Below are positions 34,051 to 46,649 of a stretch of 64,000 bases of DNA, one piece after another. Location of the stretch: NCBI GenBank assembly GCA_014058105.1, contig JACGCM010001346.1:434001-498000 (forward strand), given 5' to 3'. Position 1 is the stretch's first letter; every line of letters begins with the position of its first letter. The translations under genes and the position numbers were made by a program. The stretch is from Kingdonia uniflora. Lineage: Eukaryota; Streptophyta; Magnoliopsida; Ranunculales; Circaeasteraceae. Below the pieces are notes generated by a model. It saw only the letters and a list, made by a program, of their open reading frames with translations, was not told the origin of the DNA and did no database searches.

Positions 34051-34059
34051 CCACCCTTA

Positions 34060-35400
34060 CATAGTGATCCAGTTAACTCGTTCGTTGAATGGCTTGGGAG
34101 TTGGATTCCCTGGCATGCTTTCGGTAAGGTCCGGGTCGTGCTCCTCCCACTCGGGATCCTCCACGGGAAAATCTGTGATAAAATCGGTAATGGCCAGACC
34201 TTTTTCTGAATGACGCTGTTCGAAATTGATATCATGCTCGCCCAAACTGACTGACCATTGTTGTTCTCTTCGTGACTTCTCTTTTTGGACAAAACTTCCC
34301 GAAGTGGATAGATCATCATAACTTTGACTGAATGTGCTTGGAAGTAGTGCTTGAGTTTCTGCGAAGTGTAAACAAGGGTGAGAAGAAGTTTCTCAATTTT
34401 AAAGTACCTTGCTTCTGCTGGTGTGAGTGTTTTACTGATGAAAAGACTGGTTTCTCTATTTTCCCTTCCAGGCGTATGAGAACTGAGCAGATAGAAGTAT
34501 TTGTGACTACAAGGTAGATTATCAGTTCCTCATTACCTACTGGGGTGCTCATTATGAGAGACCTCTCCAAATAGATTTTGAGATGCTGAAAAGCTACTTT
34601 GCATTCTGGTGTCCATGTGACTTCGGAAATTGGCTGAACCTTTCCTCATTTGGTACACACATGGAGAATTAGGAATAGCCAACGGCAGTGGTCTGAAGAT
34701 TTAGAGACAAAACAGTTTATCACGGCAATCTTGCCGGCGAGTTTTTGAACGTCTTTTGTTGTTTTTGGGGAGGGCATGTCAAGGAGAGCCCGAATTTGAT
34801 CTAGATCAGCCTCAATTCCTTTCTTCCTGATGAGGTGGCCACAAAAATGGCCAGAATGCACCCTGAATTGAAATTTATCAGGGTTGAGGCCCATTAGATA
34901 AGATCGAAGGATCTTGAATATTGTGTTGAGATCTGAGATGTGATTATCGGACTGTACACTTTTACACAAGCGATGATCGATGTAGACTTCAATAATTTTT
35001 GCCAGGTGTGCTTTGAACATAGCAGTCATCAATCGTTGATATGTGGCACCTGCGTTCTTGAGCCCAAAAGGCATAATTTTGTAACAGTAAAGGCCATTTT
35101 CAGCGATGAATGTTGTCTTCTCTTGATCTTCTTCTAGTAGTTGGATTTGATTATACCCCAAAGCAGCGTCCATCATAGATAGGAGATCATGGCCTGCTAT
35201 TGAATCGAGGATCTGATAAATGTTGGGAAGAGGAAAACTGTCCTTTGGAGTGTGTTTGCTTAAATCTGTGAAATCTACGCAAACACAGACTTTTTTGTTC
35301 TTCTTTGGGACAGTGACAATGTTGGATATCCTATCCGGATACTTGGCTTTTTGATTGAATCCCACTTTGATCAATTTCTCAATCTCAGTGTTTACTTCAT
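34060..35400 (-). pseudogene. Reverse transcriptase and RNase H of B2
   Basis: The RT lies in one open frame of 242 codons (34646-35374): KYPDRISNIVTVPKKNKKVC, VDFTDLSKHTPKDSFPLPN, MMDAALGYNQIQL, MPFGLKNAGATYQRLM. Its catalytic block reads VYIDHRLCKS, with histidine replacing the second catalytic aspartate. RNase H follows with VTNTSICSVLIRLEG and GEHDINFEQRHSEKGLAITD. This is the longest uninterrupted pol segment in the window, yet its polymerase active site is dead. Confidence 0.88.
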
Positions 35401-35689
35401 CTCAAAGACAAGGTAAAATTTATCACTGTTTCTATTTGACCGCCGTGGCACTGATGCTGAAGGCTAACTTGTGGCAAGCCATGGCTGGATCGACTCCAGG
35501 CATTTCTTCGAAAGACCATACCAAAACATCTCAATTTAGTTGCAAGAACTGGATAAGAACATCTTTCTCACACTGAGCCAATTTGGTCCCGATGAACGTA
35601 CCTCAGCTAGGTTCATCGATGTTGACATATTTTGCGAGTTCTTCCATAGGTGATTAATCTCGTTGAGGTGATCAAATATCTGTAATTGC

Positions 35690-36130
35690 TATGCGGCCAA
35701 TCAGTATGAAGTATCTAGGATGGCAGAGATAGTATTTTCACAAGCTCGAGAGAGTTTCAAACTATCTCTAATCTCATAAATACTGTTATCATGCTTGAAT
35801 CGGAGTGCTTGATAATAGGTAGAAGCGATTGTTTCCATATTGTGTATCCAGCAGCGGCCCATAATCCTAAGATAGAGACTTGTCATTAATGACGTAGAAA
35901 ATGATGTCGATAGTGGCTGGTCCTACGGTAATAGGTAAGATAATCTTGCCTACTCATTCCTCTCTGGAGCCATTGAACCCACTGATGTATGTGTCGCTCC
36001 AAATAACTTGGTCGGCCAAACCTATCTGGTCAATCGTACTCTGAAAAAGAATTTCAATACCGCTTCCTGTTTCGATCATCATTGTGTGGATGATAAACTA
36101 TTTCATTTTGAACATTATGACTAATGCATC
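35690..36130 (-). pseudogene. Aspartic protease domain of B2 pol
   Basis: The catalytic loop reads MMIETGSGIEILFQ: the catalytic aspartate has become glutamate. The remaining blocks (FQSTIDQIGLADQVI, VGKIILPITVGPATIDIIF) match B1 closely, and YEIRDSLKL marks its C-terminal end. Confidence 0.8.
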
Positions 36131-36289
36131 ATGATGTGGAAACTTGACATAGCTTGTATCGCAATCCTTGAAGGAGATTCCGTGTCGGCGATTGCTCGAC
36201 TCGAGAAGAAGTTTGGCTTCTTTATCTTGAGTTGTAAGATCACAACATTTCGAGAGCCTACGGCTGTTTGATCAGTTGGAATTGTTGAT

Positions 36290-37960
36290 CTTGCTGATTT
36301 CGATCATGTTGCTGAGGTGCATGTAGTAGAGATGCTTTTCCTCAGCTCTGTCGTTAACCTGAATAACTTTGAGTTTCTTTTTATAGTTGCCATCTTAGTA
36401 TGAGTTCAGGTCAACAATGTATTCGAGCATCCATCCATCCTTGAAAATGTGTTCGAGCAACCGCTGTAGAGCATAACAACTATTAGTAGAATGACGATTT
36501 ACCTTATGGTGTAGGCAAAATGGTCAATTTTCGATGGGCTCCAGTGGCTGAGAGGTATGGTAGAGTGCGTCTTTCAACAGTAGTGGACAAATTGTAGAGA
36601 TTCGAACGTTCAGCTTTGGGAGGACGGGTTTTTTTTGCGGACCACTTTTCCGAGGGTATCCAGTGTTTCCCTTGGTGCATTTCTGATCTCCCTATTCCTT
36701 CTTAGGCGCACTGGTTCGTTCTGCAGGTGGAGATTCGGTAGAGAGGATAAACTTAGTAAACTTTTATCGCTCAGATATCATCCCCTCCAAGTCGAGATAA
36801 CCGTTGACTTTGGTGATCATCTCCTCTAACGTTGCAGGTTTGTTAAGGAAGAGGTACTCTTTGGCCTTGCAATCAAGCTGGAGAGCATTGATAAAATTGA
36901 TAACGGATGTTTATTGGTCGAGCTTATCTACCTTTCTCGCGAGCTCTAGGAATTTCTTTGAGAAGGCTTTGAGCTTTTCTCCTTGTGACTTCTTAAGACC
37001 GATAAGAGAATACAAGTTCTCCTCCTTATCTCTGCTGTGAACATATGTCTTGATGAACTGCTTCAGTAGCTGATCAAATGAGTAGATAGATTTAAGAAGA
37101 GAATGAAACCATCGGAGTGGCTTCTCCTATAAACTTGAGGCAAACAGGCGGCAGAGAATGTGGTTGAGATTGGAGTACAACCCCAATGAATCACGGTATT
37201 GCTGGATATACTCCTCCGGGTCAGTACCCTTGTACTTGTGAATTTGGGGAGTATTGAAACCTTTCAGTACTTCCATATCGAAAAGTTCTTTGGCAATCGG
37301 ACTTCCTTGTAACTTTGTAGTATCGCCGGTACTAACTAGAACTTGTGCCTCGATCAGTTCCTTAATTCGTTGATCCATATGCTTTTTTGTGGCGTAATGA
37401 TAGGTTGGTTGAATCATTGGACGTGTAGGCAGAGGATGCCGAGTTCCCATACCTTCACTCAAGCAATCCCGTACTGGAACTTGATGTAGGGGTCGCTGGT
37501 CTTCCTCCTGACGGACGGAAATCTGATGACCTCGACTGACTTCTGATTGAACTTCTCCCCCCAAATGGTTGGAGGGTTGCAGTCCGTGTGGTAGATTTCT
37601 AGAAATGGCTTTACTAGAGGCTCCCCGAGGTCCCAATCTTTCCTTTGCCAAAATATGGGAGGTTTCTGGGTGATGATCGTGACCTTTGGCAGGAGGAGCC
37701 TGCTGAGTATTTTGAAGGACCTCGAGTGAAGTCTACATCATCATCATTTGATCTTTATGCCGCTTGAGCATTTCCAAATGAGCTTGTCACTCTGCATCAA
37801 ACTCCTTCTCTCGGATCTCGCAGTCTTTTGTCAACTGAAGTTCGAGTTTGGCACATTTTTCTACCTCTACGTGGAGATTCGCCCGTAACTCGGTGAGTTG
37901 TCCTAGATCCACATAAATTTCGAGCTGAGTTCTGCGGCTTATCGTCTGGAAGAAACCATA
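36290..37960 (-). pseudogene. gag of B2
   Basis: The best gag of the window. An open frame of 174 codons (37127-37651) contains PLHQVPVRDCLSEGMGTRHP, YATKKHMDQRIKELIEAQVL and KGTDPEEYIQQYRDSLGLY. A coiled coil precedes it (VDLGQLTELRANLHVEVEK). The core continues in shifted frames (KPLRWFHSL, EEMITKVNGYLDLEGMISER). A zinc knuckle CLHHKVNRHSTNSC near 36480-36525 is followed by MLEYIVDLNSY. A handful of stops and shifts inactivate it. Confidence 0.82.
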
Positions 37961-38012
37961 ATTGAAATTGTAGTGAAAGACTTCCTTAGGATATCGTAGA
38001 AATGTAATCTTT

Positions 38013-38028
38013 CCCACAGACGACGCTA
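38013..38028 (-). other. Primer binding site of B2
   Basis: The minus strand reads TAGCGTCGTCTGTGGG, the B1 site TGGCGCCGTCTGTGGG with three substitutions. Confidence 0.75.
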
Positions 38029-38030
38029 AA

Positions 38031-38585
38031 TGAATTGGCCAAATTCCATAAGCTCGATTTGATTAGGAATTAACTATCACACCAATGAACCTATAACAAT
38101 ACTCTACTAGAAAGTAAGAAATTAAAACAAGTATTTTAGAGTTGAAAACCTCTAAATATGTAAAAAACCACGACCTCGTATGGAGGATTTTTGTAAATGT
38201 CTCTTTATTACAAGTGATTTCTAGAATCTAGAAATGCTTTTGATCTTGTAAATATGAAGTTTGAGTAATTTTTTTGGTCCCTATCTCTTCTGGAACTTTT
38301 CCTTTATATAGGATTCCCCACAGCTCTTCATCGTGCTAAAACACGTTTTCTGAATAACGTGGTTAGTGGTGGTTGACTGAATAAGTGACAAGTTCGCAGG
38401 AGACAGGTGTCTTTGACTGGATAATATTTTTTGCGTTTAGCTCGACCCACGTTCTTGAGTAGTTTGTGGGGATGGTTGGAATGTTGACTGGAGTGCTGAG
38501 TACTAAAATTGCGTGAGCCTGAGATCGAAGTAAATCGAACTGCGTGAGCTTGATTATGAGTGAGATCGAGGGATAAGTCCCTACA
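38031..38585 (-). repeat. 5' LTR of B2
   Basis: Plus-strand ends TGAATTGGCC and AAGTCCCTACA. A minus-strand TATA box (TATATAAAGG) lies at about 38302-38311. Followed by GGTAC. Confidence 0.92.
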
Positions 38586-38590
38586 GGTAC

Positions 38591-39935
38591 AATGAACTGA
38601 TATAGTGGACTATAACAATCAAGGATGTACAGATAAAGTAGACTGAACCTTATAGAATGTGATTGTGGGATGAGAATGAAGTACTTGTGGCTTGTTCAAG
38701 TTTTTATTCAGGAAATAAAAGAGTTTGGTTTACAACGTTGAAGGAAAAAAAATAGAGATTGGAGGAGCAAAATGATAAGAAAAATCAAAATGGTGGTCTT
38801 GAAGAATAGAAACACTAGGACATGTAACTAAAATGGAACATGTTAATCAAGATCAATCAAGTCCTCTACAATGATACTCCATCAAGACTCAAAACACTTA
38901 AAAATGTTATCATGTTGCTTTAATAACTCAGAAGAGCATTCAAAACAACTAAACCCAATAAGCTAAAAATGTTTACTAAGACAAATAGCGTTACATTATA
39001 AGTAACATATTCATACTCTACTCAATAACACAATGGAGGAAGATAGTTGGGGTATGTTATCAAGGTAATGGAGGAAAGAATGCAGAACTCATTCATTATA
39101 CAGCATCTCCAATCATCAACTATTAGAACACGAAGAGTCTAGGAGAATGTATATATCACTCAACAAATCTTGGTCACTTAATTATATATGGAAAGTTAAG
39201 GGATTCATGGATGGGATCTGTTAGAACTCCCAGACGAAGTGTGATGCAATGGGGACAAACTAGCGTTCTTCCTCTACCAAAATGTTAAAAAGGTAAGAGG
39301 TTTACATATACTATAACTATCTATGAAAATATTAGAAAGGCTTCTATAATTAAATAAGCATCGAAGATAAAGACAACATTACTCACATTTTAACTGCTTC
39401 CAACCTAATACTAGTTTCTCATGATCAAAGGCTATCCAATTACCAGTCATAAAGAATTTTGTAGTACTAATGAGTCGAGTGTAAGCAAAATGTGCATACA
39501 TTGGCTTAATCAACTACCAGGATGCTATTAAAAGAGCTACAATAGCCAAACAATATATATAAGTACAATTAAAAAAAGAACAGTGCTGCCCAAACTACCC
39601 CAAATAGTCTAGCTTCAACGGCCTCTCGTGACTCCAACCTTTATGGATAAAGTTAGTGATAAAAATCAATGCTTAGCCTATTTGGAGTAAGGTTTTGGTA
39701 TAAGAACACACATATGTGAGTTTTCGTTACCGAGTATCACCTCTTAGAAATCAACTAGAAAAAGAAGTGAGGTGACAAGGACATCAAAAATGGGGTTATG
39801 ACGAAATTTCATGGTAAAAGTCACATTCGGTAACAAAATTTCACTTTTATTTGAGCTGTAAAATAGAAAGGAGTTGCAGTTTGTGTGTTGAAAGGATAAA
39901 TGATCATTCAATAGGTAAGGTTTCATATGAATTAC
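38591..39935. other. CACTA interior right of B2, no gene seen
   Basis: AT-rich sequence that continues the CACTA from 24850 after the target duplication. No ORF with coding character and no clear splice signals were found. It may be intron or 3' flank of the captured protease fragment. Confidence 0.4.
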
Positions 39936-40611
39936 CTTATATCATAACAAAATTCAAAAGGAATCCTGGAATCGGATGGACACCTCTTATCTTGAGCCTG
40001 TGAATTGAACTGCAAAGAAGTACAACAATACAATTAGTAAATCAAGGAGCTACTTGCACATTTCTATAGACATGAAAACAAGTGTTCCCCGTTCTGATTG
40101 ACGTAGAATGTCAATCAAGGAAAAATAAAACTGTAGGAAAAAAAAGATGCTCTTGTTTTTGCTACTCTAGAAATGCATAACATGATTTTGTGACTCAGAA
40201 GAAACTTCAAACACATAAAAACCGCCTATTATGTAAAAAAATCCCCGCCTACAATCATCTTCTTTGTGCTCAAAGATGTGATGTCATTTTGTATGTCTAT
40301 TTTTGTTATCTCATAATACCAATCCTCCACATATAATTATATAAATTCCCAAACTATCACGAATGCCCTAAACCAAAAAAACTCACTGAAAATTGTTAGC
40401 ACTGAATGGGATTTCCTTCTGGTCTAGGCTACATTTATCCCTAAAGCTGATTCTTCCAGTACCACCATATCCAAAACACATAGAAAATGAATTTGCAATG
40501 AAACTGGCACTCGATAGGATGCTAGGAACTTCTAAGTTTTTCATCCCAAGGCCAAATAGTTCATTGGGTGTCGCACCATCTAAAAATAATCCAGTCTGAA
40601 CTTGACCATAG
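39936..40611 (-). pseudogene. Captured exons of a plant aspartic protease
   Basis: Two exons on the minus strand. Exon 40387-40611 (75 codons) starts after a CAG acceptor and ends at a GTGAGT donor. It reads YGQVQTGLFLDGATPNELFG, LGMKNLEVPSILSSA, NSFSMCFGYGGTGRISFRDK. Exon 39936-40009 follows a TTTGCAG acceptor and reads FNSQAQDKRCPSDSRIPFEF before GTAATT. Both match, from family knowledge, the A1-family 'aspartyl protease-like' proteins of plants. The exon that should lie between them, with the second DSGTS active-site motif, is missing. No stop interrupts either exon. A gene fragment carried by the CACTA, not a working protease. Confidence 0.8.
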
Positions 40612-41243
40612 CTGCACCATCTAAGCATCAACACTAATAAAAAAAATAGTAGCTAAAGCACTCACAACAGCTACTATAAACCATATGCTGTGATAAGAAT
40701 TAGAAGTACATTAGTTTCTCTATCAACAATGTTGTTACCAAGCCGAAAAACTGAACAATCCAAGCTGTCCAAATATCCAATAAAGGGGGTAACACACATT
40801 AATCATGCTTTTACAAAATTACCTGCTCAGATGACAATCTAGCTAGTATTTGCCTGTAACAGTGTAGCTGTCAACAATGAGGGAAGGCTAACCAGTCCTA
40901 TTTCAGCTGACACCCATGAGAACCAGCATTTAAAGTTAAATGCGTTAACTACTCCTTACCATATCAGAGGAAAATCAAATAAGTATTAAGTGGCCATTCA
41001 TCACCCACTCCTGTAAATTGCCATATGGCAGCTATTATGATCAAGTAATTGTATGGATATATTCTCATTCCTTGTTGAAAATATCAGCCAAGTTCCATTT
41101 TAAAGGAACAGACACATAAAATTAATAATGAATCATTGTACTGGGTAAGAAAAATGTCACCCTACCTTATCTAAGCATAAAATTAGCCTTAGTGCATCGA
41201 AAAGCTCATTGGATTTGAACATATATCATGAAAAAAATGGTAC

Positions 41244-42360
41244 CTTTAGGAGACTGTTCAGGGCAGCTGGAGTCTCGGTCTAAACTTCATAGAAAGTTTT
41301 AATGCTATTGTGGGTTGTATTAATGGCTGCAAGAACATGAGCAGAAATAGGAGGTCCTAACTTGGGATTGGCTGCTCCAACCCATTCTTCATGATTTGTT
41401 TTGAATTCATATCTAAAAAAAACAAATAATAACCATCACTAATACTGGTCACAGTGGAGTTGCTGCATCAGTTAAGTATAATCTACAAGATGTCCAGCTA
41501 AACACCTCCATTGGTGCTCATAAAATATACAAAGGATGAGAATGTTGCTGAATACACAGCTCCAGATACAAGCAAAGAGAGCTTCGGGGTTTGTTACATG
41601 AAGTAGACGTTTATAAAATCTTGTATTTCTTGTCTTCTAATAATTGTCTCTTGACAACTTCTGTTTATTAGAACAATATCACGTTCATTAAATAAAGTGG
41701 AAAACTTAAGTAGGAAAATGAAATACTGTAGGTGTTAGGTAGCTTAGCTGGTAAAGTATGACATTCTATCATTTCTAGATTACTATAAATTAATTGCCCC
41801 TTTCAGTTGAAGTGATTTTACCTTTAGTTTCATGTGCTCAATTGCATATTGGAGCCTAACAGTGATGAAAGCCTAAATACCTTTGATTTCAATATTAATG
41901 ACCACAGTTCTATGTTTATATTCTTATGTCAAACCAAAAGCTTTCATTTGTTACTTTTTGAAGTGGTACACAAAGATGTGTTTTCTTTTCAAGTTGTTGG
42001 CTTTGATACTTTGTTTTCTGTTGTACAGAACAAACATTTTAAACTAGGGATCTCAGGAACTTTGGAAAAGAAAAGATTGTTCTTATAAAGAATAAGATTG
42101 AACCCAACAAATGGCCTATGTCTAAAAAAATTAAGGGAAGGCTGGATGAGAACCATAGGTTACTCATAGCTCGAACCCTTCAAAAATACAAGTGCACACC
42201 CAAAGAGACCAATAAGAAGCACAACCCACGGCTTGATGAGCCTTAGGAAGCAAAACCCACATGTATTAATAAAAGAAGTAATTGATCAAGTACCTCTTGT
42301 GATGCACAAAAACTCTCTAACTTCTCACTTGCAGACACTTCAGTTAGCTTCAAGGTTTCC
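41244..42360 (-). pseudogene. Captured exons of an unrecognised plant gene
   Basis: Two minus-strand segments with clean splice borders. 42294-42360 (after CATATGGCAG, before GTACTTG) reads ETLKLTEVSASEKLESFCAS. 41244-41412 (after a T-rich TTTTTTTTAG, before GTACC) reads YEFKTNHEEWVGAANPKLGP, PISAHVLAAINTTHNSIKTF, then one stop and TETPAALNSLLK. The reading frames of the two do not join directly, so an exon may be missing or they may come from different genes. Composition and splice sites look like real host exons. I cannot name the gene. Confidence 0.55.
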
Positions 42361-42922
42361 CTGCCATATGTCACACCAATAAAATATCACTCAGTAACAG
42401 GTCCAATGCTTAATCTGGGTGTTTTGGGGAAATATCAAGCCTAGAGAAACCAAAAGGTTAAAGAAGCTTGCACATATTTTCTTCTGTTAGTTCCTTCTGT
42501 TTCCAAGAAGTAACCAGAAGCCCCATAATTATCTTGTATCTGTATGTTTGAAGCATATAATTTGCCAAAGATTATGTGAAGTAACCTAGCACTTATAAGT
42601 TTGAAGCATATAATCTCACCTTTTTCCAACCTTTACCTGGGCTTAGAACCGGCTATACAAAGCTATAAGAACTTTGCATATGCGGAGTTAAAAAAGGTTT
42701 ACCTAATTGCGTAAAATAGGTAATTTTATATGTGTTAATACTTGACATTCATATCTTTCAATAGAAAAGAAACTAAGAAAGATGATTATAAGCATCAAAA
42801 GCAAGTTATGTCTTTGCAAAAGTAACCAACACTATCCCATGTTTACAAAAAAGAAAACTAACATGATCTAATTAACTTAAAAAGTTCATATTCTAAAAAA
42901 TAATCATATTTTTGGGCCATGC

Positions 42923-43022
42923 AACAAAGCTTCCGATGCCCACATCTAAGAGTCGCTTAATATTACTGTTGGGCCTGAACAACAAAGCTTCCGATACCCA
43001 CATCTAAGAGTCACTTAATGAT
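42923..43022. repeat. 58-bp direct duplication
   Basis: AACAAAGCTTCCGAT(G/A)CCCA and the following 18 bases occur at 42923 and 42981 with two differences over about 40 bp. It lies just past the end of the TNP2 frame. Confidence 0.8.
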
Positions 43023-43024
43023 AA

Positions 43025-46000
43025 CCAGCTATTTCCCCACCCTCTTTTGTTTCTTGGACTTCTCAACAACAGGATCTATTCAACCCAAATCATTTAATAT
43101 CATTTCATCATCTAGAATAAGTGTATCATTACTCGGTCCAATATCTGAATCTCCTATAAATCGTTCCTCGGATAAAAGATAAGCTTTATTCTCAACATAG
43201 ACCTTTGTGGAACCTCTATGACCACGTTCAAGTCAGAATCTTTTGGATCCTTAGAATATAATACTTGTGTAGCATATTCTGCAAGAATAAATGGTTTATC
43301 ACCAAATTTCTTTGAGCTAATCAAGTTTGAAAATTTCACCAATTTTAAATTTGTCTCCTTATCCCACTTAATACCTTGGCGTGTAACTCTAGCCCAATCA
43401 TACCCAAACAAGAAAGGTCTATAACCTTTAAGATATTTGAGTTGGATAATATCTGTCAATATTCTATAATATATCATACTTTCATCCAGAGGATTCTTAT
43501 CTTTAGGACTAGACTGAAAAGTCATCACGGAACTTGTGCTAAGCCCACTATTCTGATATTATTTCGTTGCCTCGTATTCTTTTATGACAAAGAAGAAGCC
43601 ATTGACACAATACTTTTTGTACCGCCTAGCAAAACCAATTGGCCCTCCTAATATATTTTTAAAATCATCATCATTTTTATCGATCTCTAGCTAGTTTAAA
43701 GAATTCTTCTAATTGCATAAGTTTCTTTATATGAAAATTGTAAATTATAAAACTAATAAGTACCTGTTGTTTAACCCATAGTATAAACTCTTCTTCACTA
43801 GGAATCTTATAATTTACACCCTTTCCCACGGATAACTTACGATGCTTTAAGAAATCTCCATGTTTACTAAATATCATAGTAAATATATTTAAGAATATGA
43901 AATGCTAGCTGAAAATTTTAAAGTAAATATGTTAAATAGATACATTTTCCACATATCATAGGAAAAATGACTCTTTATTATCCACATATGAGCTTGTTCG
44001 TACTCAATACCATGTAGAAAATATTGCGAACTTGAACCAATCGGCCAACTATCATCAAAAATTTTGTTTTCAATATCATCGAGAAACTTAGGTACCCTAG
44101 ATCCATCCAAAGACATCTCTAATTTTTTAAGGATGGTTGAAATACCCCTGCCTTTATAGTTTGTACAATAAATTAAAGCCTCTTGTGAAAGGTATCCTTT
44201 CGCTATACAACCTTTAGGCCGTGTTTTGTTCGTAACATTATCTTTATATGTTTTCATTAACCTTTCTAAATTAATGTCATGTTAAAAAACAATGATAACA
44301 TAATAATATCTATACACTAATAAGTGATGGTCGTGTGATACCTTTTAAATGGCCACATCCATCGAAAGGGTTCAAGACCATTCACTTGGCCCTCATAAGC
44401 CAAATGAATTGGAAAATGTATCATCATGATGAATACAGAAGGAGGAAAGCTTTACTCAACTTCACACAGTGTTTTGCCCATACCCCTCTCCAAACTCATG
44501 AGTGTTTCAATTTCGACAACTTTGGAGCATAGTGCGCTAAAGAAAGTTAAAAAGCTTAGGATTATATCGCGGATTTCCTTCCTATCTTTGAAGGCATGTT
44601 GGATCAACACAGGAAGTAGATGTTGCATTAAGACATGGTAGTCATGAGATTTCATGTTCTTCAATTCCTTGAAATTACTAGAAACAATGTTCTTCCAATT
44701 ACTATTGAAGCCGTATGGAACTCGCAGATCTCTCAGTATTTGCATAAACAGTTTCTTTTCGTGCTTTGTTAACCAATACTGACCTGGCTTCATTAATTTT
44801 TTCCCATTTTCTTTATATATCCAATACTTTTTCTTAAATTTTAATTTCTTCAAGTCCCTACGTGCATTGGCATCATCCTTCGATTTGTCTGAATTCAACA
44901 TAAGCACAACTAGGATTTCCCAACAATTCTTTTCAATATGCATCATGTCCAAGTTGTTACGAACAGGGATATTATCCCAATATTCAAGGTCAAAGAATAT
45001 AAACCGTTTATTAAAGAATTTTGCAGCAACACTTCCTGAATTTTTTTTCCCATTATTTTTACCCCAATGAACATCAAGAGTTGCAGTCATGCTTTCAACC
45101 GTTCTCCCGGGTAAAGGCTCAAGCTTTTGTCATAGCTCTTCTCTCCCATTGAAAGTACTGGAGCTAGTATCCTTCCTGTAAGTCTCCTCTTCTTCTGGCA
45201 TCTATTATCTATGACCAGGATTAACATCTTTCCTTCCATTTTCAAGCCTTAGGAAATTCGTATTAGGTCCATAACAAGGTCAAGCAAATTTGCCCTTTGT
45301 CTTACCACCTGATATACTTCCATAAGTAAGAAAATCATGGATAGTCCATAGAAAAATAACTCGCATGTTGAATTTGTTACCAGTGTGTGAATCAGATGTT
45401 ATAGCCCCTTTATGCCACAAGTCCTTCAATTTAGCAATCAATGGTTGCAAGTAAACATCTATTTCATTCCCTGGCTAGTATGGACCTGGTATCAATAAAG
45501 TAAGCATTGTAAATTACGGTTTCATGCATAGATTTGGCGGAAGGTTATATGGCACTACTATTACAGGCCAAGTACTATGTTGGGAACCAAATTAACCAAA
45601 TAAGTTAACCCCATCTATTGCTATACCAAATCTATGGTTTCTAGGCTCAGCTGCAAATTTCTTGTATTTGAGATCGATGGACTTCCATGTTGTTGAATCA
45701 ACTGGAAGTCGCATCTTTCTAAATGTCATCTTCCCAGTTGAATGCCAAGTGATCGTTTTTGCCACCCATGGTACACTGTAATAATGATTAGAAATTTAAT
45801 GGGAATATCATATATACCTAACATTTTAGTTTATGACTAAATAATAATAAAAATAAATAACTAAATATATTTTAAACAAGCATACCTATACATCCTCTGC
45901 AACCTTGGTGTTAACGGGAAATATCTTAGTACCTTAGCAGCAAATTTTATTTTCTCTTTATACCTAGATGCACCACATGTAGGACACTCAATTTAAATGG

Positions 46001-46643
46001 AATTTTATTTCTAATACAAGATACAATCATTTGGGCAAGCATCTATATCCTCATAGTTAAGAACTACTCGTGAGATGATCTTGCTAGCGCGGTAGCTATC
46101 AGCAGGAACTTTATTATCTGGAGGCAACACTTCTTGGAATACCTGAAGAAGCTCCGTGAAACTAATTTCACTTCAGTTGTGCTTAACTTTCAACTTGTAT
46201 AATATGATGACAAAAGCCAACACAGCGAAACCATTGCATCCTGGGTACAATGCAGTCATAACATTATATACTACTTTTTCAAATACAATTGCAGGATCTT
46301 TGCCAGTAGCTTTAACAGATGCAACTTTCTCAAGTTCCACAGTTTTAATTGTGTTGTGAAAAGAATTTGGAACTACAGAGTTATCTTGGTCTAATGAGTT
46401 ATTCAAAGTGGTACTCAAATTTCTCAGGAATTCATTATTGAAGTGATGTTCACCTGCATATACACCTTGAGTAACCTCACTCTCACCGTGGTAAATCCAT
46501 GTTGTGTACGTTTCAGTGAATCCATGCTTCATTAAATCTCTAACAGCATCGTCGTAAGATATTGGAATCATTTTATTTCTACACCTCGAGCAGGGACAAT
46601 GAATGGTTTCACTATCTGGAAGGTGTTTCTTTGCAAACTTCAT
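43025..46643 (-). pseudogene. TNP2-type CACTA transposase, decayed
   Basis: Minus strand. N-terminal transposase-associated domain at 46643-46450: IHCPCSRCRNK and TYTTWIYHGE. Then ECPTCGASRYKEK and LRYFPLTPRLQRMYR. The catalytic TNP2 core at 45780-44450 reads MRLPVDSTTWKSID, RNHRFGIAIDGVNLFG, STWPVIVVPYNLPPNLC, WTIHDFLTYGSISGGKTKG and, in a 212-codon open stretch, NLDMMHIEKNCWE. The C-terminal domains follow at 44257-43025: RPKGCIAKGYLSQE and FGYDWARVTRQG, GDKPFILAEYATQVLY. In active elements this protein cuts at the terminal repeats. Stops and frame changes throughout mark it as dead; introns and frameshifts cannot always be told apart. Confidence 0.85.
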
Positions 46644-46649
46644 AAAGAT

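Larger units (their letters stand above)
24851..38585 (-). mobile_element. Complete Tat-type Ty3/gypsy element B2
   Basis: 13735 bp with LTRs at 24851-25427 and 38031-38585 and the perfect target duplication GGTAC (24846-24850, 38586-38590). Sense genes run right to left; between the end of pol and the 3' LTR there are about 6.8 kb with genes on the opposite strand. A hand count over 160 bp of the LTRs gave about 20 mismatches, an age similar to A2. It is inserted in the CACTA element, so the CACTA is older. Confidence 0.95.

Noticed and set aside
41834..42088. 84-codon plus-strand ORF rich in Phe and Leu
   Set aside because: AT-rich composition, no motif and no splice context; likely chance.
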